From Streptomyces diastaticus subsp. diastaticus (GTDB taxonomy: Bacteria > Actinomycetota > Actinomycetes > Streptomycetales > Streptomycetaceae), in assembly GCF_011170125.1 (NCBI RefSeq), contig NZ_BLLN01000002.1:1211501-1275500 (forward strand): a DNA stretch of 64,000 nt. The letters run 5' to 3'. The stretch's first letter is position 1. Each line of letters opens with the position of its first letter. The position numbers were made by a program, and so were the translations under genes. Positions 35,648 to 43,585 of the stretch are shown here, one piece after another. The notes below the pieces were generated by a model, which was not told where the DNA came from, did not search any database, and saw nothing but the letters and a program-made list of their open reading frames with translations.

Positions 35648-37392
35648 CCGGCCAGCCCCCCGAGCAGACCACTGCCCGCACGGCGATACGGCTGCCCGCG
35701 CCCGCCCCGGGCTGGGCCGAGCCCGCCGACGTCGTGGTGGTCGGCAGCGGCGTGGCCGGACTGACCGCCGCCCTGCGCTGCGCGGCGGCCGGACTGCGCG
35801 CGGTCGTCGTCACCAAGGCGCGGCTGGACGACGGGTCGACGCGGTGGGCGCAGGGCGGGATCGCCGCCGCGCTCGGTGAGGGCGACACCCCGGGGCAGCA
35901 CCTCGACGACACGCTCGTCGCCGGCGCCGGACTCTGCGACGAGGAGGCCGTACGCCTGCTGGTCACCGAGGGACCCGACGCCGTGCGCCGCCTCATCGGC
36001 GCGGGCGCCGTCTTCGACACCGCCGACACGGCCGGCACCCTCGCGCTCACCCGCGAGGGCGGCCACCACCGGCGCAGGATCGCCCACGCGGGCGGCGACG
36101 CGACCGGGGCGGAGATCTCCCGCGCGCTGGTCGCCGCCGTGCGCGCCGAGGGGATCCGCACCGTCGAGAACGCCCTCGTCCTCGACCTGCTCACCGACGC
36201 CGAGGGCCGCACGGCCGGTGTCACCCTGCACGTCATGGGCGAGGGGCGGCACGACGGCGTCGGCGCCGTGCACGCCCCCGCCGTGGTCCTCGCCACCGGC
36301 GGCATGGGCCAGGTCTTCTCCGCCACCACCAATCCGGCGGTCTCCACCGGCGACGGCGTGGCCCTCGCGCTGCGCGCCGGGGCGGAGGTCGCCGACCTGG
36401 AATTCGTCCAGTTCCACCCGACCGTCCTCTTCCTCGGCGCCGACGCCGAGGGACAGCAGCCGCTGGTCTCCGAGGCGGTCCGGGGCGAGGGGGCGCACCT
36501 GGTCGACGCCGACGGCACCCGGTTCATGGTGGGCCTGCACGAGCTGGCCGAGCTGGCCCCGCGCGACATCGTCGCCAAGGCGATCACCCGCCGGATGCAG
36601 GAGCGGGACACCGAGCACATGTACCTCGACGCCCGCCACTTCGGCGCCCGGATGTGGGCCGAGCGCTTCCCCACCATCCTCGCCGCCTGCCGCGCCCACT
36701 CCATCGACCCGGTCACCGAGCCGATCCCGGTCGCCCCCGCCGCCCACTACGCCTCCGGCGGCATCCGCACCGACCGCTGGGGCCGCACCACACTGCCCGG
36801 CCTCTACGCCTGCGGCGAGGCCGCCTGCACCGGCGTCCACGGCGCCAACCGCCTCGCCTCCAACTCCCTCCTGGAGGGCCTGGTCTACGCCGAGCGGATC
36901 GCGGACGCCGTCGTCGCGGCCCACCCGGCGGGCGGACCGGCGCCCGTACCGGCGGAGCCCGCCCGGGCCGAGACGGTCCCGCTGCTCGCCCCCGAGCAGC
37001 GGTTCGCGCTCCAGCGGACCATGACGCGCGGCGCCGGAGTGCTGCGTTCCGAAGCCTCGCTGGCCCAGGCGGCCGAGGCACTGTCGGCGCTCCGCGCGCA
37101 GTCCGGGGACCGGGCCGACGACGGCGCGCCCGTCGAGGCCAAGCCGGCCGAGCCGGGCGTCGAGAGCTGGGAGGCGACCAACCTCCTCTGCGTCGCCCGG
37201 GTCCTCGTCGACTCGGCCCGGCGCCGCACCGAGACCCGCGGTTGCCACTGGCGCGAGGACCACCCCGACCGCGACGACGCCCACTGGCGCCGCCATCTCG
37301 TCACGCGGCTGGCGCAGGACCGTACGCTCAGCGTGCACACCACCGCCGGGCCGGGCCTCCCGGCCACCGCCCCGCCCGGTGGGACACCCTGA
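35644..37392 (+). CDS. nadB: L-aspartate oxidase
   Basis: 582-aa flavoprotein that oxidises L-aspartate to iminoaspartate, the first step of NAD synthesis with NadA. The FAD-binding motif is [20 protein letters not shown], then [75 protein letters not shown], and [20 protein letters not shown]. The C-terminal succinate-dehydrogenase-like helical domain follows. It starts at GTG 35644 overlapping the panC stop. nadA is not in the window. Confidence 0.96.
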   Translation: MTGQPPEQTTARTAIRLPAPAPGWAEPADVVVVGSGVAGLTAALRCAAAGLRAVVVTKARLDDGSTRWAQGGIAAALGEGDTPGQHLDDTLVAGAGLCDEEAVRLLVTEGPDAVRRLIGAGAVFDTADTAGTLALTREGGHHRRRIAHAGGDATGAEISRALVAAVRAEGIRTVENALVLDLLTDAEGRTAGVTLHVMGEGRHDGVGAVHAPAVVLATGGMGQVFSATTNPAVSTGDGVALALRAGAEVADLEFVQFHPTVLFLGADAEGQQPLVSEAVRGEGAHLVDADGTRFMVGLHELAELAPRDIVAKAITRRMQERDTEHMYLDARHFGARMWAERFPTILAACRAHSIDPVTEPIPVAPAAHYASGGIRTDRWGRTTLPGLYACGEAACTGVHGANRLASNSLLEGLVYAERIADAVVAAHPAGGPAPVPAEPARAETVPLLAPEQRFALQRTMTRGAGVLRSEASLAQAAEALSALRAQSGDRADDGAPVEAKPAEPGVESWEATNLLCVARVLVDSARRRTETRGCHWREDHPDRDDAHWRRHLVTRLAQDRTLSVHTTAGPGLPATAPPGGTP

Positions 37393-37498
37393 GCCGTACC
37401 GGCGGCCGCCTCCCGGCCGCCCACCGCCCCGCCGCCCGGCCCGACCGCGCGCACCACCTCCCACCACCCGGACCCCACCCTCCCCAGGAGCACCGACC

Positions 37499-38518
37499 GT
37501 GAGCAGCACCCCCGACCTCCCCCTCCACCGGATCGGCGCCCAGGACGAGGGCGGCGGCTGCGGTGACTCCTGCGGCTGCGGGCACTCGGCCGAGGAGACC
37601 GAGCTGACCATCGACCCGGCGCTGGCCGCCGGGTTCGCCGCCGCCGGGATCGACCCGTTCGACGTCGAGCAGGTCGCCCTGCTGGCGCTCGCCGAGGACC
37701 TCGCCGACGGCGAGGACGTCACCACCGTCGCCACCATCCCCGAGGCCGCGGTCGCCACCGCCGACTTCACCGCGCGGGAGAACGGCACGGTCGCCGGGCT
37801 CCGGATCGCGGAGGCGGTGTTGTCGATCGTGGCCACCGAGGAGTTCGAGGTGGAGCGGCACGCCGAGGACGGCGACCGGATCATCGCGGGCGAGCCGCTG
37901 CTGACCGTCACCGCCCGCACCCGCGACCTGCTGACCGCCGAGCGCAGCGCCCTCAACATCCTCTGCCGCCTCTCCGGCATCGCCACCGCCACCCGCGCCT
38001 GGGCCGACGCCCTGGAGGGGACGAAGGCGAAGGTGCGCGACACCCGCAAGACCACCCCGGGCCTGCGCGCCCTGGAGAAGTACGCGGTCCGCTGCGGCGG
38101 CGGCGTCAACCACCGCATGTCGCTCTCCGACGCCGCCCTCGTCAAGGACAACCACGTGGTGGCGGCCGGGGGCGTCGCCGCCGCCTTCCGCGCGGTGCGC
38201 GAGCGGTTCCCCGAGGTGCCCATCGAGGTGGAGGTGGACACCCTGCACCAGCTCCGCGAGGTGGTGGAGGCCGGCGCCGACCTGGTCCTGCTGGACAACT
38301 TCACCACCGTCGAGACCGAGGAGGCCGTCACCCTGGCCGACGGCCGCGCCCTGCTGGAGTCCTCCGGCCGCCTCACCCTGGACAACGCCCGCGCCTACGC
38401 GGAGACCGGCGTCGACTACCTCGCGGTGGGCGCCCTCACCCACTCGGCGCCCATCCTCGACATCGGCCTGGACCTGCGCGAGGCCCGCCTCGGCGCCGTC
38501 GAGGGAGCGGGCGCCTGA
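37499..38518 (+). CDS. nadC: Nicotinate-nucleotide pyrophosphorylase (quinolinate phosphoribosyltransferase)
   Basis: 339-aa enzyme converting quinolinate and PRPP to nicotinate mononucleotide. Core motifs: DVTTVATIPEAAVATADFTA, AERSALNILCRLSGIATATR, VRDTRKTTPGLRALEKYAVR, GGGVNHRMSLSDAALVKDNH, EVEVDTLHQLREVVEAGADL and LLDNFT. A ~35-residue N-terminal extension carries four cysteines (GGGCGDSCGCGH), a possible metal-binding element absent from the standard enzyme. Start GTG 37499 with AGGAG 8 nt upstream. Confidence 0.95.
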   Translation: MSSTPDLPLHRIGAQDEGGGCGDSCGCGHSAEETELTIDPALAAGFAAAGIDPFDVEQVALLALAEDLADGEDVTTVATIPEAAVATADFTARENGTVAGLRIAEAVLSIVATEEFEVERHAEDGDRIIAGEPLLTVTARTRDLLTAERSALNILCRLSGIATATRAWADALEGTKAKVRDTRKTTPGLRALEKYAVRCGGGVNHRMSLSDAALVKDNHVVAAGGVAAAFRAVRERFPEVPIEVEVDTLHQLREVVEAGADLVLLDNFTTVETEEAVTLADGRALLESSGRLTLDNARAYAETGVDYLAVGALTHSAPILDIGLDLREARLGAVEGAGA

Positions 38519-39315
38519 TGCTGCTCACCATCGACGTCGGCAACACCCACACCGTCCTCGGCCTCTTCGACGGCGACGAGATCGTCGAGCACTGGCGGAT
38601 CTCCACCGACCCGAGGCGCACCGCGGACGAGCTGGCCGTCCTGCTCCAGGGCCTGATGGGCACCCACCCGCTGCTCGGCGAGGAGCTGGGCGACGGCGTC
38701 GAGGGCATCGCCATCTGCTCGACGGTCCCCTCGGTCCTGCACGAGCTGCGCGAGGTGACCCGGCGGTACTACGGCGACGTGCCCGCCGTGCTGGTCGAGC
38801 CGGGCATCAAGACCGGCGTGCCGATCCTGATGGACCACCCGAAGGAGGTCGGCGCCGACCGCATCATCAACGCGGCCGCCGCCATCGAGCTGTTCGACGG
38901 CCCCGCGATCGTCGTCGACTTCGGCACCGCCACCACCTTCGACGCCGTCTCGGCCCGTGGTGAGTACGTGGGCGGCGTCATCGCCCCCGGTATCGAGATC
39001 TCGGTGGAGGCGCTGGGCGCGAAGGGCGCCCAGCTCCGCAAGTTCGAGGTGGCCAGGCCGCGCAGCGTGATCGGCAAGAACACCGTGGAGGCGATGCAGT
39101 CCGGCATCATCTACGGCTTCGCCGGCCAGGTCGACGGTGTGGTCGCCCGGATGTCCCGCGAGCTGGCCGACGACCCCGAGGACGTCACGGTCATCGCCAC
39201 CGGCGGCCTCGCCCCGCTGGTCCTCAAGGAAGCCACCGTCATCGACGAGCACGAGCCCTGGCTCACCCTCATCGGCCTCCGCCTGGTCTACGAGCGGAAC
39301 CGCCCGCGCCTCTGA
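38518..39315 (+). CDS. coaX: Type III pantothenate kinase
   Basis: 265-aa ASKHA-fold kinase that phosphorylates pantothenate, the first step of CoA synthesis. Motifs: LLTIDVGNTHTVLGLFDGDE (phosphate 1), VPILMDHPKEVGADRIINAA, VVDFGTATTFDAVSARGEYV (phosphate 2) and GGVIAPGIEISVEALGAKGA. Its ATG overlaps the nadC stop by one base. The operon therefore links pantothenate synthesis, its phosphorylation and NAD synthesis. Confidence 0.96.
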   Translation: MLLTIDVGNTHTVLGLFDGDEIVEHWRISTDPRRTADELAVLLQGLMGTHPLLGEELGDGVEGIAICSTVPSVLHELREVTRRYYGDVPAVLVEPGIKTGVPILMDHPKEVGADRIINAAAAIELFDGPAIVVDFGTATTFDAVSARGEYVGGVIAPGIEISVEALGAKGAQLRKFEVARPRSVIGKNTVEAMQSGIIYGFAGQVDGVVARMSRELADDPEDVTVIATGGLAPLVLKEATVIDEHEPWLTLIGLRLVYERNRPRL

Positions 39316-39346
39316 CCGCGCCGCCTCGTGGCCGCCCCGGGGCGCC

Positions 39347-39389
39347 CGGCCCCGTCCGCCCGCCCCTTCCGGCGCAGCGGGCGGGGCCG
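39347..39389 (+). terminator. Terminator of the panC-nadB-nadC-coaX operon
   Basis: CGGCCCCG-(tccg)-CCCGC pairs with GCGGGCGGGGCCG; 13 paired bases with a 4-nt bulge and a 13-nt loop, 31 nt after coaX. Confidence 0.55.
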
Positions 39390-39459
39390 TTCGGTGGGCC
39401 CTGACGTGCGGAACCACGCCACCCCATTTACGTTAAGCGGATTTTGTCTGGTTTGTGCG

Positions 39460-39465
39460 TATCGT
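39460..39465 (+). promoter_or_regulatory. -10 hexamer TATCGT; leaderless start predicted
   Basis: It lies 6 nt before the ATG at 39472, in an AT-rich patch (39425-39465) that stands out in the surrounding GC-rich DNA. Confidence 0.5.
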
Positions 39466-39471
39466 CGGCCC

Positions 39472-40110
39472 ATGCCCACGCCATACGGATTCCGCGGCGG
39501 CATGGCGTTCAGCGCAGACGAGCTGCGTGTGCTCCGACGCGCCCTCGCCATCGCCCTCCATCCCAGCACCGCCGACGACGCAGACGTCCCCGACTGCCTG
39601 CGCCTGGCCCACTCGGTCGACGAGGCGGTCCACGAGAGTGCCCGGCTCCGTGACTTCCTCCTCGCCGACCTCGCCCGCTACCGGGCGGCTCTGCCGGGCA
39701 CGGTCGCGGGGTACCTCCCCCTGCTGGAGGAAGCCCTCGGCGCCGGATACCAGCCGGTCCCCGACGATCTCGCCGCCCTCAGGGCGCTGCGCGGCAACGC
39801 CGTCGCCGCCGATCTGCTCGCCCGCTGCCGGGTCCTCGTCGAGCGCGCGGTCCGGGCGAAACTGGCCGGCCGCCCGGCTCCCGTCGAGGCCGCACGTGCC
39901 ACGGTGCCCGCCTCCCGCGCCCGCCTGCACGCGCTGCCCGGCGGCGGCGACACGGCCGAGCGGCCGGCGGCGCCCGGTCCCGGCCCCGACCGGCGGCCCG
40001 CCACGCCCGAGCCGGAGCGCGAGCGTCCGGTGCCGACCCCGGCCGAGGTGTTCCCGCCCAAGCGCAAACCGGCCCCGCCGGAGCCCCCGAGGAAACTCGC
40101 GGCAGGCTGA
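39472..40110 (+). CDS. Conserved actinobacterial protein of unknown function
   Basis: 212-aa soluble protein. The N-terminal ~125 residues are helical: FSADELRVLRRALAIALHPS, CLRLAHSVDEAVHESARLRD, then FLLADLARYRAALPGTVAGY and VPDDLAALRALRGNAVAADL, LARCRVLVERAVRAKLAG. The C-terminal ~80 residues are Pro/Glu-rich and probably disordered, ending PKRKPAPPEPPRKLAAG. No enzymatic motif or membrane segment is seen. It has its own promoter, no Shine-Dalgarno, and a terminator immediately after the stop. Confidence 0.8.
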   Translation: MPTPYGFRGGMAFSADELRVLRRALAIALHPSTADDADVPDCLRLAHSVDEAVHESARLRDFLLADLARYRAALPGTVAGYLPLLEEALGAGYQPVPDDLAALRALRGNAVAADLLARCRVLVERAVRAKLAGRPAPVEAARATVPASRARLHALPGGGDTAERPAAPGPGPDRRPATPEPERERPVPTPAEVFPPKRKPAPPEPPRKLAAG

Positions 40111-40141
40111 CCGGGACGCGAAGCGTCGCTTCGCGTCCCGG
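40111..40141 (+). terminator. Perfect 14-bp hairpin after the hypothetical gene
   Basis: CCGGGACGCGAAGC-gtc-GCTTCGCGTCCCGG starts at the first base after the TGA. Confidence 0.8.
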
Positions 40142-40306
40142 CCGGACAGCCCGGCGCCGGGCGGAGCCTCCTCCGCCCGGCGCCGACGCGTCCCCGGGCT
40201 CCGGCGCCACCCGCCGCCTCCCGGCCGCCCGCAGGCGGCCTCCACACGGCGGCGACACGGCCGGGGCCGGGCGCGGGCCGGGGAGGCCGGTGGCTACCCT
40301 GGTCCC

Positions 40307-40489
40307 ATGGACTACGTCTCCGCGCTTCTGCCTCCCACGGTGATGGCCATCTTCTTCGGTGCGCTCATCACGGTCATCGTGAAGACCCAGGGAGGTGCCA
40401 ACAAGGCCAAGGAGGACGCGGCCGTCGACGCCGCCCTCTCCCGCGCCGAGCACACCCGCCAGGCCGCCGCTCCGGCGAAGGAGGCCTGA
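40307..40489 (+). CDS. Small single-helix membrane protein
   Basis: 60-aa protein. One hydrophobic helix (ALLPPTVMAIFFGALITVIV) is followed by a charged Ala/Lys/Glu tail (GGANKAKEDAAVDAALSRAE). The -10 hexamer TACCCT at 40295-40300 is 6 nt before the ATG and there is no Shine-Dalgarno, so a leaderless transcript is likely. GC3 bias continues to the stop. Function unknown; the topology suggests an N-out anchor with a cytoplasmic coiled tail. Confidence 0.7.
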   Translation: MDYVSALLPPTVMAIFFGALITVIVKTQGGANKAKEDAAVDAALSRAEHTRQAAAPAKEA

Positions 40490-40743
40490 CCGGCCCCGGT
40501 CACGGCCCGCCGCACGCCCGCGCCCCTCGCCGTACGCCCGCCGTACGCCGTGCCGGGGCTGCTGGACCTGTCCGACGCGCACCCCGCCCGCCAGTGCTCC
40601 CGCACGGCCGGAGCGGGGTTTCCGCGTTTCCGGGGGCCTCCCGGGTCCCGGGGCGGTGGGCGGCGGGGCCGGGAACGATCCCCTTTCGGGCGCCGCGCCA
40701 TGTCCGCCGGGGAATGCGCCTGTTCCCGCACTAAGGTGCACCT

Positions 40744-41337
40744 GTGCCTCGGCCCTTGGGAGAACTCGAAGACGCCGTCATGACACGCGTGTGGAAGTGG
40801 AACCGCCCGGTGACCGTTCGGGAAGTGCTGGAGGATCTCCAGCAGGAGCGGTCGATCGCTTACACCACCGTGATGACGGTAATGGACAATCTCTATCAGA
40901 AGGGCTGGGTACGAAGGGAAGCGGAAGGGCGGGCCTATCGATATACGGCCGTCTCCACGCGGGCCGCGTACGCCGCCGCACTGATGAACGAGGCGTGGCA
41001 GCGCAGCGACAACCAGGCCGCCGCACTCGTCGCCTTCTTCGGCATGATGTCGCCCGAACAACGCGAAGCCCTCGGCGACGCGATGCGCGTCATCCAACTC
41101 CCCTCCGAGGCACCCCGAGAAGTCCCCGGGCCGTCAGAAGGCGCGGAAGGCGCGGAGGACACCGAAGGCGCGGAAGACACGGAAGACGCGGAACGGGCCG
41201 AAGCCCCGGAAGAAGCCGAAGACGCGCAAGACCCGCGAGAACCCGTACAAGGCCGCGGCGGACCCACCACGCCCGAGGCGGCGTCCGAACTCCCGGAATC
41301 GGAGGGCGGTGCCCCGGAGGCCGGTGCCGGGCGATAG
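40744..41337 (+). CDS. BlaI/MecI/CopY-family transcriptional regulator with acidic repeat tail
   Basis: 197-aa protein. The winged helix (1-80) matches BlaI: LGELEDAVMTRVWKWNRPVT, VREVLEDLQQERSIAYTTVM, TVMDNLYQKGWVRREAEGRA, YRYTAVSTRAAYAAALM. A dimerisation region follows to ~120. The last ~75 residues are a low-complexity Glu/Ala/Asp tail (EGAEGAEDTEGAEDTEDAER and on) absent from BlaI. No BlaR-type protease partner is adjacent. Start GTG 40744 is preceded by TAAGGT at 40732-40737 (6-nt gap), predicted leaderless. Confidence 0.88.
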   Translation: MPRPLGELEDAVMTRVWKWNRPVTVREVLEDLQQERSIAYTTVMTVMDNLYQKGWVRREAEGRAYRYTAVSTRAAYAAALMNEAWQRSDNQAAALVAFFGMMSPEQREALGDAMRVIQLPSEAPREVPGPSEGAEGAEDTEGAEDTEDAERAEAPEEAEDAQDPREPVQGRGGPTTPEAASELPESEGGAPEAGAGR

Positions 41338-41346
41338 CGTCGCGGT

Positions 41347-41994
41347 ATGTCCTCATCAGGGTCGGCGGACGACTCCGCAGAAGCAGCGTCAGAACACACG
41401 GCCGCCCCGGAGGCGTCCGTACCGGGCCGTACGGCGATGCCGGAAGGGGCCGCCGAGAACGCGGCCGACGCCAAAGGCGGACCCCCCGCGAAAGCCCTCA
41501 GTGTCCGCCGCGCCCGCACCAGCGACATCCCCGCGGTCCGCTCTCTGCTCGACTCCTACGTACGCAAGGGCATCCTGCTCGACAAAGCGACGGTGACCCT
41601 TTACGAGGACATCCAGGAGTTCTGGGTCGCCGAACGCGACGACAACGCCGAGGTCGTCGGTTGCGGCGCCCTTCACGTGATGTGGGAAGATCTCGCCGAA
41701 GTCCGTACTCTCGCGGTGAATCCCGAGGTCAGGGGAGCGGGAGTGGGCCATCAAGTGCTCGGCAAGCTCCTTCAGACCGCACGCTGGCTGGGAGTGCGGC
41801 GGGTTTTCTGCCTCACCTTCGAGGTCGACTTCTTCGCCCGCCACGGCTTCGTCGAGATCGGTGAGACGCCGGTGGACCACGACGTCTACAGCGAGCTGCT
41901 GCGTTCCTATGACGAGGGTGTCGCGGAGTTCCTCGGGCTCGAACGGGTGAAACCGAACACCCTCGGCAACAGCCGCATGCTTCTGCATCTCTAG
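41347..41994 (+). CDS. GNAT acetyltransferase, amino-acid N-acetyltransferase (ArgA/NAGS-like)
   Basis: 215-aa protein with a ~50-residue disordered N-terminus, then a GNAT fold: LSVRRARTSDIPAVRSLLDS, LYEDIQEFWVAERDD, EVVGCGALHVMWEDLAEVRT, the acetyl-CoA loop NPEVRGAGVGHQVLGKLL, and VFCLTFEVDFFARHGFVEIG. This resembles short NAGS-type enzymes that make N-acetylglutamate for arginine synthesis. TAGCGT at 41335-41340 overlaps the stop codon of the BlaI-like gene and lies 6 nt before the ATG, again leaderless. The start could be a later in-frame ATG. Confidence 0.85.
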   Translation: MSSSGSADDSAEAASEHTAAPEASVPGRTAMPEGAAENAADAKGGPPAKALSVRRARTSDIPAVRSLLDSYVRKGILLDKATVTLYEDIQEFWVAERDDNAEVVGCGALHVMWEDLAEVRTLAVNPEVRGAGVGHQVLGKLLQTARWLGVRRVFCLTFEVDFFARHGFVEIGETPVDHDVYSELLRSYDEGVAEFLGLERVKPNTLGNSRMLLHL

Positions 41995-42240
41995 GACGCG
42001 TGCCCGCGTGGTGATCGGCCGCCATTTCCGGAACACGGCCCAGCTGTGGTTCGCTATGTCCGAAACGCGCACGTTTCCGGACCTCTTCCCGGACTCTTGC
42101 GCACATCGGTCCGCCCCGGGGGTTTGTGTTTTCCGGTGAAAAGCGGTTTGCTTTCCGGCGTACTGCATATAACAGGGATGGCGAATCAGCGGGCTCCGCT
42201 GCGGCCTCGGCCCTGAAGTTATCGATGAAAGGAAATCACC

Positions 42241-42582
42241 GTGGCACAGAAGGTTCAGGTCCTTCTTGTCGATGACCTCGACGGCGGCGAGGCGGACGAG
42301 ACCGTGACGTTCGCGCTCGACGGCAAGTCCTACGAGATCGACCTCAAGGCCGAGCACGCCGAGGAGCTGCGCTCGCTCCTGGAGCGGTACGTGAAGGGCG
42401 GCCGGCGCACCGGCGGCCGCAGCTCCGGCGGCCGTGGCCGCGCGACCCGCGCCACCTCCGCCGGTTCCGGCCCGGAGACCGCGGTCATCCGCGCCTGGGC
42501 CAAGGAGAACGGCTACGACATCAACGACCGTGGCCGCGTCCCGGCCAACATCCGCGCCGAGTACGAGAAGGCCAACGGCTGA
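42241..42582 (+). CDS. lsr2: Lsr2-like nucleoid-associated protein
   Basis: 113-aa Lsr2. The N-terminal dimerisation domain is AQKVQVLLVDDLDGGEADET, VTFALDGKSYEIDLKAEHAE. The Arg/Gly linker is GGRRTGGRSSGGRGRATR. The C-terminal DNA-binding domain is VIRAWAKENGYDINDRGRVP and ANIRAEYEKANG with the AT-hook-like RGR. Lsr2 silences AT-rich, often horizontally acquired genes and many biosynthetic clusters in Streptomyces. Start GTG 42241 with GAAAGGAAA upstream. Its last 70 bp overlap the convergent gene. Confidence 0.95.
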   Translation: MAQKVQVLLVDDLDGGEADETVTFALDGKSYEIDLKAEHAEELRSLLERYVKGGRRTGGRSSGGRGRATRATSAGSGPETAVIRAWAKENGYDINDRGRVPANIRAEYEKANG

Positions 42583-43154
42583 TCTCCGCACCGCCCCAGC
42601 CCGAGCCGGTGGCAGGCCGTCGCCGCCGCGCTCACCAGCCGCACGAGGTCGGGGGCGCCGCCGTCGCCCAGCCGCGTCAGACCGGGCAGGACGGGTGCGC
42701 GCCCCGGCCCGCCGGCCAGCGGTGGCCGCACCCACCGCGCGGCCACACCCCGCGTCCGCAGCCCCGGTGGCGCGGGCGCCGCCAGCAGGCCGCCCTCCCC
42801 GACCCCGCGCAGCTCCGGCACGAGAGCGCCCCACTCCAGCCAGTCGAGCAGGCCCGGGAGCTCCTCCGCGGAGCCGGGCGCCACCAGCACGTGCATGGTC
42901 TGTCCGTCGACCGCCACGGGCGTCGCCGGGGACAACCGGTCCAGTACCTCCCGGCCCGCCGCCGCGGGGAGCGAGAGCGCGTCGAAGGCGGTCCCGGCCG
43001 GCAGCAGTGGCGGCACCCCGTCCGTCACCTGCCAGCCCGGCACCCGCGCGTACCAGTCGCGCCACGCCTCGTACCTCCCGTCCGCCGGGCGCGGTCGGCT
43101 CGGGCGCGGTACCGGTGCGGCGGGCGGGGTGCCGTGGTGGCCGGGAAGTGTCAT
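42513..43154 (-). CDS. Bifunctional DNA primase/polymerase N-terminal-like protein
   Basis: 213-aa protein recalling the Prim-Pol-like proteins next to lsr2/clpC in Streptomyces: DALSLPAAAGREVLDRLSPA, TPVAVDGQTMHVLVAPGSAE, ELPGLLDWLEWGALVPELRG, WVRPPLAGGPG. The catalytic acidic residues of true Prim-Pols are not evident, so activity is doubtful. The C-terminal ~23 codons run antisense into lsr2. Start ATG 43154 has no good Shine-Dalgarno; GGGAGGG lies ~22 nt upstream. Confidence 0.6.
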   Translation of the reverse strand: MTLPGHHGTPPAAPVPRPSRPRPADGRYEAWRDWYARVPGWQVTDGVPPLLPAGTAFDALSLPAAAGREVLDRLSPATPVAVDGQTMHVLVAPGSAEELPGLLDWLEWGALVPELRGVGEGGLLAAPAPPGLRTRGVAARWVRPPLAGGPGRAPVLPGLTRLGDGGAPDLVRLVSAAATACHRLGLGRCGDQPLAFSYSARMLAGTRPRSLMS

Positions 43155-43206
43155 GTGGGGGAGAACCCCGGGAACCCTCCCGAGGTCACGGAGCGTTCTG
43201 GAAGAT

Positions 43207-43223
43207 GTGCGAAGCGTTCGCAC
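43207..43223. promoter_or_regulatory. Perfect palindrome GTGCGAA-GCG-TTCGCAC
   Basis: A 7-3-7 inverted repeat, 53 bp from the start of the leftward Prim-Pol-like gene and 363 bp upstream of clpC. It contains TTCGC half-sites like those in ClgR boxes. Confidence 0.5.
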
Positions 43224-43366
43224 GGTACGGGGTCTGCGCGGCATTCGGCGGCGCAAGGCTGTTCGCCCGTAGCTGAGGGACAGGGGGGGATCGGCATGGA
43301 GTGCCGGTGGTCGCGGGTAAGAGATGCCTAGTGGGGAGGGGCGAGCGCCTCGTCCGGCCGTCCCGC

Positions 43367-43380
43367 GTTCGCCATCGGCG
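43367..43380 (+). promoter_or_regulatory. Putative ClgR box GTTCGC-N5-GCG upstream of clpC
   Basis: GTTCGC-CATCG-GCG fits the motif described for ClgR, the activator of clp and lon genes in Streptomyces. It lies 205 bp before the clpC start. Confidence 0.55.
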
Positions 43381-43585
43381 TAGTGGCAGTGCGGGTAACA
43401 GCTTGGCCTGCGGGAACATCGTCTCGCACCATCGGGTTGGAGCAGTTGTCGGCGTTCGGGGTCAGGAGGCCATCGACGGGTGTCGGCAGTTGGAATGAGC
43501 GGTCCCCGCTTGCGGGACTAAGCTGCGGAAGGACAGGGAGGGGACCGACCCCTTACTGCCTGACCGCTCTGAGGAGCGATTAACG

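Larger units (their letters stand above)
43155..43585. other. Intergenic/5' region upstream of clpC
   Basis: No coding feature seen. It contains a 17-bp palindrome, a ClgR-type box, a possible -10 (TAAGCT at 43519-43524), and the Shine-Dalgarno GAGGAG before clpC. Confidence 0.6.

Noticed and set aside
42592..43154. Prim-Pol-like protein as an active primase of a mobile element
   Set aside because: No helicase, integrase or att site is present; the neighbourhood (lsr2, clpC) is core genome.
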